A DNA stretch of 35,813 bases, taken from Gemmatimonadales bacterium UBA4456 (GTDB taxonomy: Bacteria; Gemmatimonadota; Gemmatimonadetes; Longimicrobiales; Gaopeijiaceae). Location of the stretch: NCBI GenBank assembly GCA_002390225.1, contig DGOW01000054.1:159930-195742 (forward strand). The letters are read 5' to 3'. Position numbers and translations under genes: made by a program. Position 1 is the stretch's first letter; every line of letters starts with the position of its first letter. This document shows positions 16,449-23,960 of this stretch, in pieces. Below the pieces are notes generated by a model, which was given only the letters and a program-made list of their open reading frames with translations, did not search any database and had not been told where the DNA came from.

Positions 16449-17663
16449 CTAGTTCGGTTCAAAGAATCCGAAGTGCTCTTCCATGTAAAGCTCGATAACC
16501 TCGGCTAGGACGACCGCGTACGTTTGGCGGTTTGCCTGTGTGTCACGTATTCCGGTAAACTGGTGCTCTAATTGGATACCGCTGACTACTTCTCCGCCAG
16601 TCAGCGAGCCCCATCGACGGGTGTTGTATCCCCCTGTGAAGTAGGCATCCTCATTTGGTGACGGATCTGAGGGACTGGGCACGGAGCGGAAGCCTGCTTC
16701 CTGGAGGTACCCTCCGAATGAGGTTTCTCCTCGAAGAAGCCGAGAAAATGAAAGCTCGGACTCAGCTCCAAGAGAGCGGACGCTCGACTTGTCTCTGATG
16801 GTTGCATTGTCTAGGAAGGTATCAGAAAGATTTAGATCGCTGCGCCCGAGCAGATAGCCGAGCTCGATTCTGTGTATAGGGTGCCCATGCCCATGTATAT
16901 CAAAGTACATCCCTGACCCGTAGTCAGCTGCAACGGTTTCTCTAGCTATCCGGATGAAATCCTGGAACTCTGTCCAAGCGTGTTCCGCGTACAGGTCACC
17001 TTGGGCCGCTTCTACGATCTCTCGATTAGGGTCGAGTTTTGATCGGTGCAGGTGAGATATGATCACATGCGGTGCATATCCAGTAGCGTCTATGAGCGCG
17101 TCTCTGACTCTGAATGTTAGATCGCGCGTATTCCGATCTGCTCCGGTAACGCCGTACGTCCGATCATTGATCTCGTTTGGCTTGAGGTCACCCCCATGAG
17201 GTGCTGAGATGACTACCGGAAGTTCTCCTGGGATGTATTCAGCGTAGCCTTCTCGCCCTAAATATGATTGTCCGGGCAAGTAAGATTCGATCTCGACAGG
17301 GACGAAGACCTCCAGCCATGCTGAACCGCTTATCCCATCTGCTGATGCTGCAATGATGGTTTTCCCCTGTCCAACCGCGATCGCTTTTCCATCAGGTGTG
17401 ATTGTGGCTACAGATAAATCTGATGAAGACCAGCCGACAGTATTCGCTGTTTGTGCAATCCCGCGACTATCCCTCGGAATCGCTTTAAATGTCAAGCTGT
17501 CATTAAGAGAAAGAACCATAGCGCGGGCGGGTAACACATCGACTTCCGCAATCTCAGAACAACAATCAACTGGCCCAGAAGCTTCACAAGCGACAAGTGC
17601 GGCTGGAAGGCCCAATATGAACAACCAGCTTTTGATATCGCAGATGTCGGTCGTTCTGGTCAT
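16449..17663 (-). CDS. Lipoprotein with Big_2 domain and N-formylglutamate-amidohydrolase-like domain
   Basis: A 404-residue exported protein. The signal peptide ends in a lipobox ALVAC (Cys26), followed by a Big_2-like Ig domain (about 35-125) and a catalytic-looking domain from about 135. The latter shows LPVVISAPHGGDLKP, SHLHRSKLDPNRE and YFDIHGHGHP. These are the PHgG, hR...D.NR and HgH blocks of the N-formylglutamate amidohydrolase (FGase) family, a carboxypeptidase-like zinc fold. A periplasmic or surface substrate is implied, so the histidine-catabolism role of cytoplasmic HutG is unlikely. The start at 17663 was chosen for the signal peptide. Base composition is visibly more AT-rich than the core genes, fitting acquired DNA. 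Confidence 0.75.
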   Translation of the reverse strand: MTRTTDICDIKSWLFILGLPAALVACEASGPVDCCSEIAEVDVLPARAMVLSLNDSLTFKAIPRDSRGIAQTANTVGWSSSDLSVATITPDGKAIAVGQGKTIIAASADGISGSAWLEVFVPVEIESYLPGQSYLGREGYAEYIPGELPVVISAPHGGDLKPNEINDRTYGVTGADRNTRDLTFRVRDALIDATGYAPHVIISHLHRSKLDPNREIVEAAQGDLYAEHAWTEFQDFIRIARETVAADYGSGMYFDIHGHGHPIHRIELGYLLGRSDLNLSDTFLDNATIRDKSSVRSLGAESELSFSRLLRGETSFGGYLQEAGFRSVPSPSDPSPNEDAYFTGGYNTRRWGSLTGGEVVSGIQLEHQFTGIRDTQANRQTYAVVLAEVIELYMEEHFGFFEPN

Positions 17664-17738
17664 TGAACTACTCTTACGATTCGTTATGGCTACACATCTC
17701 GTCTTGATGCAGACCAAGCGATAAGGGCCTTGGGTGTT

Positions 17739-17894
17739 CTACTGCTTGTTGTAGCGTATGCCGGCTTCCTGGGCCAACTCAATGGCTATAACCATTGCTG
17801 GAACAATACTCACTCCAGGGAGCAGATGAGCCCTCAGCTCGGCGTTGATCGTCAGTCCTCCACAACCCTGACCACGATATCCGGCGACTCTGCC
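17739..17894 (-). pseudogene. C-terminal gene fragment, possibly DsrE-like
   Basis: On the minus strand a stop-to-stop frame of 51 codons ends in AELRAHLLPGVSIVPAMVIA followed by a short helix-like tail ending YNKQ. This is very protein-like and resembles the C-terminus of small DsrE-family sulfur-relay proteins (LLPGV...VPA.V...Q..G..Y). There is no plausible start or N-terminal half: the frame is closed by a TGA at 17895-17897, next to the terminator and repeat copy B. I read it as a gene tail left by rearrangement; the family call is tentative. Confidence 0.35.
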
Positions 17895-17905
17895 TCAAAC
17901 AGAGA

Positions 17906-17944
17906 AACCCGTCTCTCCACACATGGGGGAGACGGGTTCTTTCT
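17906..17944 (+). terminator. Strong rho-independent terminator without a plus-strand gene
   Basis: AACCCGTCTC (17906-17915) pairs with GAGACGGGTT (17929-17938), extended by three inner pairs including one wobble, with loop ACACATG and a CTTTCTTT tail. No plus-strand gene ends nearby, so it probably belonged to a lost gene. It abuts repeat copy B. Confidence 0.75.
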
Positions 17945-18025
17945 TTGACAGCCTAGATCCCCGTCTGTCATTTACTGGCAGGTTACACGCTGACGGAGAT
18001 CTGATATGAAGCCCCGCCGCCTCAT
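17942..18025 (+). repeat. Direct repeat copy B (orphan promoter and start codon)
   Basis: Matches copy A (11236-11319) at 76 of 84 positions without gaps. It keeps TTGACA (17945), the TGACAG/CTGTCA inverted repeat, the 61-bp spacing and ATGAAG at 18006. Here GGAG lies before the ATG, but the frame stops after 14 codons (TAA at 18048-18050). It is thus the head of a gene related to the large lipoprotein, with the body missing. Confidence 0.85.
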
Positions 18026-18361
18026 CCATCAGCGCCGCCTCGTGGCGTAACCTGACATCCAGGCTCTGATGCCGATCTGAGTATGCTGGGCTCAGAATAC
18101 CGGCGTACCATTTCAGATAATTGGCCTCGAGCTTCGATGAGCGGACATTGCTTTCGGTCGACTTCAGTGCCGGCCGGAGCGCACCCTCAGCGCAGTAATC
18201 CGCCTTGGACCGCTTCGCAGCCTGCCAGCAGTTCCGGCTCACCCGAAGCACGACGCGCGGCCGGTGGGAATTCCCACCGGCCGCGTTGTCGTAGGACTCT
18301 CGCCCGATCCTGGACCACACGGGTAGATTCCCGGCCTTCGATCCCTCCTCCTGGAGCTCAA
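18026..18361. other. Intergenic scar between repeat B and the M14 gene
   Basis: No convincing gene is seen on either strand. The only clear element is the perfect palindrome described separately. The GGAG at 18353-18356 is the likely ribosome-binding site of the M14 gene. Confidence 0.45.
18256..18285 (+). terminator. Perfect 30-bp palindrome, terminator-like
   Basis: Fifteen bases on each side of the 18270/18271 centre are exactly complementary (core GGTGGGAATTCCCACC). It is followed by GTTGTCG, the same style of tail as the strong terminator at 24607. It may end a transcript started at repeat copy B, or be a relic; a dimeric regulator site is the alternative. Confidence 0.5.
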
Positions 18362-21133
18362 ATGCGCGAGTCCCGTTTTTATCGTGCTCCGTTAGCACTC
18401 GGCCTGTCGCTGCTGGGCCTCATCGTGGCCGCACCGCTTTGGGCGCAGTCGATCCCCACGCCTGAAGCGCACTTCGGCTTCCCGATGGGCACCGACAAGG
18501 AGCTGGCCCGATGGGATGGGATCCTCGAGTACGTCACGCGCGTAGCCGACGCCTCGGACCGGATCGTCGTCGATACGGCCGGACCTACCACGAACGGCGC
18601 GGACTTTATCCGCATCACGATCTCGTCACCCAAGAATCTCGCCCGAATCAGAGAGATCCGGGCGGCCTCGAAGCAAATTGCAGACGGGCGGATCTCACGA
18701 GCTGAGGCTCAGGCGCTCGCGGACCGGATTCCAGCTACGGCGTTCATCAACCACAACATCCACTCGACTGAGATCGGATCATCTCAGACGAGCGTCGAGC
18801 TCATCTACGCGCTGGCAACAAGGACGGACGACGTCACTCAGGCGATCCTCGACAACGTGGTGACGGAGCTGATCCCGTCGGCAAACCCTGACGGGCAGAT
18901 CCTTGTAACGGACTGGTACTACCAGAACGTGGAGACCGAGTACGAGCGAGCCCGCATGCCGTGGCTCTACCACCACTACGCAGGGCACGACAACAACCGC
19001 GACTTCTTCCAGGCTAACCTCGTCGAGACGAGGTACTGGATGGACGCGATGTACCATGAGACCTACCCCCAGCTCTACCTCGATCAGCATCAGATGGGGA
19101 CGAGTGGGCCGAGGATCTTCGTACCGCCGTACCCAGATCCAATGAACCCGGAGGTCCATCCGCTACAATGGCAGCAGCTGCAGTTCATCGGCGGTGGGAT
19201 GGTCGCAGACCTGCAGGCAGCCGGGAAACAGGGCGTTGTGACGGGCTCGATGTACAGGATCTGGGGACAGGAAGGCGCCCTGACGGGCCGCTATCACAAT
19301 ATCGTCGCGCTCCTGACCGAGACCGCGAGTGCCCGGATCGCGAGCCCCGACACGGTTGAGCTGTCCACCCTCGAGCGCGGGGCCTCCCCGGGACGCGGGC
19401 TAAGCGAGTACGGGTTCCAGATGGCATTCGTTGATCCGTGGATGGGTGGTGAGTGGACGCTCGGCGACATCGTCGAGTACCAGATGATCTCGGCCATCTC
19501 CTTCCTTGAGCAGTCCGCACGCTTCCGCGACCACTACATCATGGGTCGCTGGCAGATGGCGTCGGAGACGATCGAGCGGGCCGAGACCGAAGGGCCCGGC
19601 GCGTACGTCTTTCCCATCGACCAGGTCGATCCGGTCGCGACGGCAGAGCTCGCTGATCGCCTGATCCTCCAGGGCGTAGAAGTGCACAGAACAACGGAGA
19701 GCTTCTCTGCAGTGCCGCAGACCGACCTCTGGTTCCAGCCAGAGGACGGCACGATGGCTGTCCAGGGGTCTAACGATGACGCTGCAAACGAGGCTGAGAG
19801 CGACGCAGGTGAGAACGGTGAGGGACAAGAGTCCAGTGACGAAGATGACGAACACGCGGACGAGGGGGACGAGCAGGCAGATGACAAATCCGACGAGATC
19901 GCTCGTACGATTCCCGCCGGTTCATGGGTGGTCTTTGGTGCGCAGCCTGCGCGCGCGGCCGTCCTGGATCTGCTAGAGGTCCAGAACCGTCGCCTCCAGC
20001 GCGAATGGCCAGGAGGCCCCTATGTGCGCTCATACGACGGCGCGGCCTACACGATGCCGCTACAGATGGGTGTCGAAGCGGTCCGGGTCTCAGCAGAGGA
20101 CGTCGGTGGTGTCGAGCGCGCCACCGCGGCGCGGATCGTTGCACCTCCGATCCCCGAGGCACAGAGCTGGTATGCGATCGACGCTCGGGTAACCCGCGCG
20201 TGGCAGGCAGCGGCGCGGATGCTCGACGCGGGTCACGACGTGTCAAAAGCGGACATAGACGACGGGCCGATTTTCCTGATCCCCGCCTCCAGCTCGGTGC
20301 GCTCCGCCCTCCTGGAGGCCACGCGAGATCTCGGAGTGACCGTCACGACGGACCCAACCGGGGTGAGGAACGCTCGCCCCCAACTCGCCTCGCGGATTGG
20401 CGTCTACCAGGGTTGGGCCGCATCCATGGATGAAGGGTGGACGCGCCTGGTACTCGAGGAGTTCGACTACCATTACGAGACCCTCATGAACGAGGACGTG
20501 AAGGAGGGCGATCTGCGCGATCGCTTCGACGTGGTCATCATTCCGTCGGAGATCCCCCTGGACCGCCTGATTAACGGCGCGACAGGCGATGACACGCCCC
20601 CCGAATACCGAGGCGGTATCGGTGAAGAAGGCGTCGAGAACCTGCAGGCGTTCGTGCGGGAGGGTGGGACACTCGTCACCCTCGACCGCGCCGATGAGCT
20701 CGTACTGGAGCGCTTCGACATTCCCGTGCGCAATGCACTGCAGGGGCTGGGCTCGGACGAGCTCTTGCTGCCGTCCTCCCTCCTCCGCATCGAGCTCGAC
20801 ACCGAGCACCCGCTGACGATGGGTAGCCCCGATGAGGTTGCGGGCAAGTGGGCCGGCGGCCGTGCCTACGAGCCGACCGGCTTCGGTGGCGAGTCAGGTG
20901 AGATCAGAGCAGTCGGAAACTGGGCCGAGGACCCTGAGCGCGTCCTGATGAGTGGCATGCTGCACGGTGCCGAACACCTCGCCGGAAAAAGCGCGATCCT
21001 GGACGTGGAATATGGTCAGGGACGAATCCTGATGTACGGCTTCCGAGTACAGCATCGCGGGCAGACTCACGGAACGTTCAAGCTGCTGTTCAATGCGCTG
21101 CTTCGGGACGATCCGCAGGCAGCGATGCAGTGA
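18362..21133 (+). CDS. Exported M14-family zinc carboxypeptidase-like protein
   Basis: A 923-residue secreted protein with a signal peptide ending near PLWAQS. The M14 zinc motif is HSTE (His134, Glu137) in NHNIHSTEIGSSQTSVEL, and NPDGQ (in M14 NPDG blocks) follows. A later His, in LDQHQMGTSGPRIFVPPYPD, fits the third ligand region. The C-terminal third (about 560 on) looks like a class-I glutamine-amidotransferase-like beta/alpha domain, with GGTLVTLDRADE and GQGRILMYGFRVQHRG. Between them lies a strongly acidic Asp/Glu/Ser linker (about 470-515). Start 18362 was chosen for the signal peptide and the GGAG five bases upstream. Related large M14 proteins are common in Gemmatimonadota-type genomes; the role is probably peptide scavenging. 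Confidence 0.83.
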   Translation: MRESRFYRAPLALGLSLLGLIVAAPLWAQSIPTPEAHFGFPMGTDKELARWDGILEYVTRVADASDRIVVDTAGPTTNGADFIRITISSPKNLARIREIRAASKQIADGRISRAEAQALADRIPATAFINHNIHSTEIGSSQTSVELIYALATRTDDVTQAILDNVVTELIPSANPDGQILVTDWYYQNVETEYERARMPWLYHHYAGHDNNRDFFQANLVETRYWMDAMYHETYPQLYLDQHQMGTSGPRIFVPPYPDPMNPEVHPLQWQQLQFIGGGMVADLQAAGKQGVVTGSMYRIWGQEGALTGRYHNIVALLTETASARIASPDTVELSTLERGASPGRGLSEYGFQMAFVDPWMGGEWTLGDIVEYQMISAISFLEQSARFRDHYIMGRWQMASETIERAETEGPGAYVFPIDQVDPVATAELADRLILQGVEVHRTTESFSAVPQTDLWFQPEDGTMAVQGSNDDAANEAESDAGENGEGQESSDEDDEHADEGDEQADDKSDEIARTIPAGSWVVFGAQPARAAVLDLLEVQNRRLQREWPGGPYVRSYDGAAYTMPLQMGVEAVRVSAEDVGGVERATAARIVAPPIPEAQSWYAIDARVTRAWQAAARMLDAGHDVSKADIDDGPIFLIPASSSVRSALLEATRDLGVTVTTDPTGVRNARPQLASRIGVYQGWAASMDEGWTRLVLEEFDYHYETLMNEDVKEGDLRDRFDVVIIPSEIPLDRLINGATGDDTPPEYRGGIGEEGVENLQAFVREGGTLVTLDRADELVLERFDIPVRNALQGLGSDELLLPSSLLRIELDTEHPLTMGSPDEVAGKWAGGRAYEPTGFGGESGEIRAVGNWAEDPERVLMSGMLHGAEHLAGKSAILDVEYGQGRILMYGFRVQHRGQTHGTFKLLFNALLRDDPQAAMQ

Positions 21134-21156
21134 CAGCCCACACGAAGGAGATCTAG

Positions 21157-21309
21157 ATGCTGGAGTGGATTCGAGGGGCCCGGATCAATCTGAAGACCGG
21201 GCTGGTCATCATCGCGCTAGCGCTGGCTGCCTGGGCGGTCGTGGTCTACGCGAACCTACAGGACTTCGTCCCGAAAGAGCTCACCCAGCCCCATGAGGCT
21301 CCCCGCTAG
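21157..21309 (+). CDS. 50-aa single-span membrane protein
   Basis: Starts MLEWIRGARINLKTGLV behind a strong GAAGGAG Shine-Dalgarno, 23 bp after the M14 stop. One hydrophobic span (about 15-33, LVIIALALAAWAVVVYA) is followed by a charged tail ending EAPR. Probably co-transcribed with the M14 gene. Unknown function; small size rules out domain assignment. Confidence 0.6.
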   Translation: MLEWIRGARINLKTGLVIIALALAAWAVVVYANLQDFVPKELTQPHEAPR

Positions 21310-21310
21310 G

Positions 21311-21715
21311 CTAGGACCCGATCCACCTCTCGACGATCTCGCGCACCGTGTTCCCGAGGCTGTCGATGTCTGAGGGCTTCAAGTGAAACGACGCAGCGCC
21401 GAGTTCGAGCGATTTACTCTCGTGGTCGCTCTGTGCGGACGAAGTCAGTACCACGATCGGGCACCGGACCGCTTCATTCTGCTCCCTGATCCATTCCAGT
21501 ACGGCGAAGCCGTCCACCTCGGGCATGAGCAGGTCTAGAATGATCAAATCCGGCAACGGATGCGATCGACGATCCTGGAAGGGAGGCGTCCCGGCGAGAT
21601 ACGCGATGCCCTCGCGTCCATCCCCCGCAACCCGGACATCGAGCCCCGGCATCGCGCGGCGAGCAGCCACCCGCACGAGCAGTGCGTGGTCGCGAGCGTC
21701 TTCGATGACGAGCAA
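21311..21715 (-). CDS. Stand-alone response-regulator receiver protein
   Basis: A CheY-like receiver domain of about 134 residues with no output domain. The acidic pocket Glu5/Asp6 (VIEDA), phospho-acceptor Asp61 (LIILDLLMP), Thr91 (VLTSSA) and Lys113 (LKPSD) are all present. The layout, including the FHLKPSD end, resembles the Rcp1-type single-domain regulators that pair with phytochrome or hybrid kinases. No kinase gene is in the window. The start is uncertain: TTG at 21715 is usable, but the frame is open about 30 bases further upstream (TDPT before the TTG), where only non-ATG codons are available. It converges on the small membrane protein gene, one base from its stop. Confidence 0.82.
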   Translation of the reverse strand: MLVIEDARDHALLVRVAARRAMPGLDVRVAGDGREGIAYLAGTPPFQDRRSHPLPDLIILDLLMPEVDGFAVLEWIREQNEAVRCPIVVLTSSAQSDHESKSLELGAASFHLKPSDIDSLGNTVREIVERWIGS

Positions 21716-21907
21716 GGTCGGGTCAGTGATCAGCGACGAAATGGCAGGTTACCATCCACAGAGAGGGGCGGTTCTGAAGAGCCCCGGGGCGGGGCCCTTC
21801 GGTGGAAAGATGAAGATTGCCCGGCTCAAAAGCCACACCTGCTCTCATGGATTCGGTGAACCCGATCACCGGAAGGAACATGAACCATAAGCCTGCATAA
21901 CGATCCG

Positions 21908-22117
21908 ATGTCCACCTTCGCCTTCTCCACGATCCACGGCGGCATCCTCCTGATCGCCCAGAGAATGGTTCGCGCTCTTCTCTTCTTTGTCGCCACGGGC
22001 AGCATGACGAACATCGGCGGGGCGTCGTCAAGGCCCGTCTCAGCCGGTGCCTACCACCCCGCCATGGCACCGGTCAGGCTGGTGATGGCCGTGGCCGGCT
22101 ATACCCTAGACATCTAA
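21908..22117 (+). pseudogene. DUF819-type membrane protein C-terminal remnant
   Basis: A 69-codon frame encodes a hydrophobic stretch (GGILLIAQRMVRALLFFVAT) followed by a TNIGGASS...AYHPAMAPV...VAGY pattern. This resembles the C-terminal transmembrane part of DUF819 (YjcL-like) membrane proteins, which end with an AS.AN.GGP..A...A.......P.G.L....GY signature. There is no Shine-Dalgarno and no recognisable N-terminal 300 residues upstream, so this looks like a decayed leftover. The rest of 21716-22222 shows nothing I can name. Confidence 0.45.
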
Positions 22118-22222
22118 GGCGCGCTGGTGCAGACGTGGCTGCTGGGGATCGTCGGAGCGCAGGCTGTCCTGTTACACTGTCCGATATCGCCTCGACCTCT
22201 CCTTTGCTTCTCAGGCTTTGTT

Positions 22223-23800
22223 ATGGCTCGATCGCTCCACGCCCCTTCGCCCGCCGTTGGTCTGGCTCTGTCCCTCGCGTTCTTCATCACGCTGCCGAGC
22301 CTCACCTCTGCCCAATCTGGCCCGGATGTGGCCCGCGCCTATCGTCAGGCCAACGAGCCCTCGCTGGTGCGTGATTTCGCCGAGCTCCTGAGCTACCCCA
22401 ACCGCGCATTCACGCCGGAGATCCGCGAGGCTGCGTTGTACATCCGCGACGAGATGCGCGCCGTCGGGGTCGACACGGAACTCGTCGAGATCGAGGGCGC
22501 ATCTCCACTGGTTCTGGGAACGCTCATGGTTCCAGGTGCAACGCGGACGCTAGGCATCTACGTGCATTACGACGGGCAGCCAACCGACCCGAGCAACTGG
22601 ACGCACGATCCGTTCGAGCCGACGCTCTACACCCGGGCCATGGAGGCCGGTGGTGAGGTGATCGAGATGCCGGCAGACGGTAGCGAAGTCGATCCCGAGT
22701 GGCGCCTCTATGCTCGCTCAGCCGGAGACGACAAGGCGCCGATCGCGGCCATTCTCCCGGTCCTGCGCTCCTTTACAGAGTCAGGTGTCACTCCGACGTC
22801 CAACCTGATCTTCATGTTCGACGGCGAGGAGGAAGCGGGGTCCCGTAACCTCGGCCAGTACATGGAGATGGCGTCCGAGGTACTGGACGAGATCGACATC
22901 TGGCTCTTCTTCGACGGACCGGCCCACGCGAGTGGTCGGCCGCAGATCACCTACGGGGTGCGCGGTGCGTCGGGCATGGAAGTGACGGTCTACGGAGCGA
23001 CCCGGAACCTGCACTCCGGTCACTACGGCAACTGGGCCCCGGACACGGGCAATGTGCTCGCTCACCTCCTCGCCTCGATGAAAGACGAGAACGGCAATGT
23101 CCTGATCGACGGCTGGTATGACACATTCGACCCGATAGGCGCAGAGGAACGAGCGGCGCTCGAGGCGATGCCGGAATGGGACGAAGAGCTGAAACGCGAG
23201 CTTGGCGTGGTGAAGACGGAAGGTGAACCCCAGTCACTCCCCGAGCGTCTGCTCGTGCCCGCGCTCAACGTTCGCGGCATCACGAGTGGCAATACGGGCT
23301 CGCTTGCGCGCAACGTGATTCCGAACACGGCAGTGGCCTCCCTTGGCATCCGGATGGTCAAGGGCAACACCGCTCCTCAGCTGCGTCAGTTGATCGTGGA
23401 ACACATCGAGCGCCAGGGCTTCCACATCGTGGACGAAGATCCCGACATGGAGACCCGCCTCCAGTACCCGCGCATCGCGAAGGTCACGGGGGGAATGAGC
23501 GGCTCGATCGCCTCCCGCACCCCGATGACGGAGCCCTTCGCGCAGAGCATCCAGGCCGCAGCGTCCGCCGCCGCCGACCGCGCGTTTGCGCCGGGCTCTC
23601 TGGTCATCTCACCTGGCATGGGCGGTACCCTGCCCCTGTTCCTCTTCACCGAGGTGGCCGGAAAGCCGGCGATCGTGGTCCCGGTCGCGAACCACGACAA
23701 CAACCAGCATGCACCGGACGAGAATCTCCGTATCGCCAACCTCTGGTACGCGATCGACCTGTACGCCCAACTCATGACGATGCCAGCGACGGTCTTCTAA
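22223..23800 (+). CDS. Exported M20-family metallopeptidase
   Basis: A 525-residue di-zinc exopeptidase of the M20/ArgE/CNDP type, probably hydrolysing dipeptides or acylated amino acids in the periplasm. The signal peptide ends at LTSAQS. Metal and catalytic motifs are VHYDGQ (His115, Asp117), SAGDDKAPIAA (bridging Asp), MFDGEEEAGS (catalytic Glu pair), FFDGPAHASG, and the final NHDNNQHAPDEN (His). The dimerisation insert near NLHSGHYGNWAPDTGNVLAHL matches the family. The ATG at 22223 was chosen because the signal peptide starts there; an upstream GTG would add an unconvincing extension. Confidence 0.87.
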   Translation: MARSLHAPSPAVGLALSLAFFITLPSLTSAQSGPDVARAYRQANEPSLVRDFAELLSYPNRAFTPEIREAALYIRDEMRAVGVDTELVEIEGASPLVLGTLMVPGATRTLGIYVHYDGQPTDPSNWTHDPFEPTLYTRAMEAGGEVIEMPADGSEVDPEWRLYARSAGDDKAPIAAILPVLRSFTESGVTPTSNLIFMFDGEEEAGSRNLGQYMEMASEVLDEIDIWLFFDGPAHASGRPQITYGVRGASGMEVTVYGATRNLHSGHYGNWAPDTGNVLAHLLASMKDENGNVLIDGWYDTFDPIGAEERAALEAMPEWDEELKRELGVVKTEGEPQSLPERLLVPALNVRGITSGNTGSLARNVIPNTAVASLGIRMVKGNTAPQLRQLIVEHIERQGFHIVDEDPDMETRLQYPRIAKVTGGMSGSIASRTPMTEPFAQSIQAAASAAADRAFAPGSLVISPGMGGTLPLFLFTEVAGKPAIVVPVANHDNNQHAPDENLRIANLWYAIDLYAQLMTMPATVF

Positions 23801-23960
23801 GAGCCCTCACCGTTGAGAAGACAGGCGCGGCCCGGGGTCACCTGATCGATGACCCACGCAATTTATGCGACGGCCAAGGACGCCCCTGCACTGGCCCACG
23901 TCCGGAGCCACCCCGATATTCCTGCATGTACCCTTCCGAATACCTAGGAGAGTGGACCAG

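Noticed and set aside
10713..18361. attL/attR pair for the island
   Set aside because: I looked for a second copy of the tRNA 3' end near the right side and found none; no integrase gene is present.
17895..18398. 167-codon minus-strand frame across the scar
   Set aside because: It crosses a terminator, repeat B and a palindrome and has no domain; probably chance openness.
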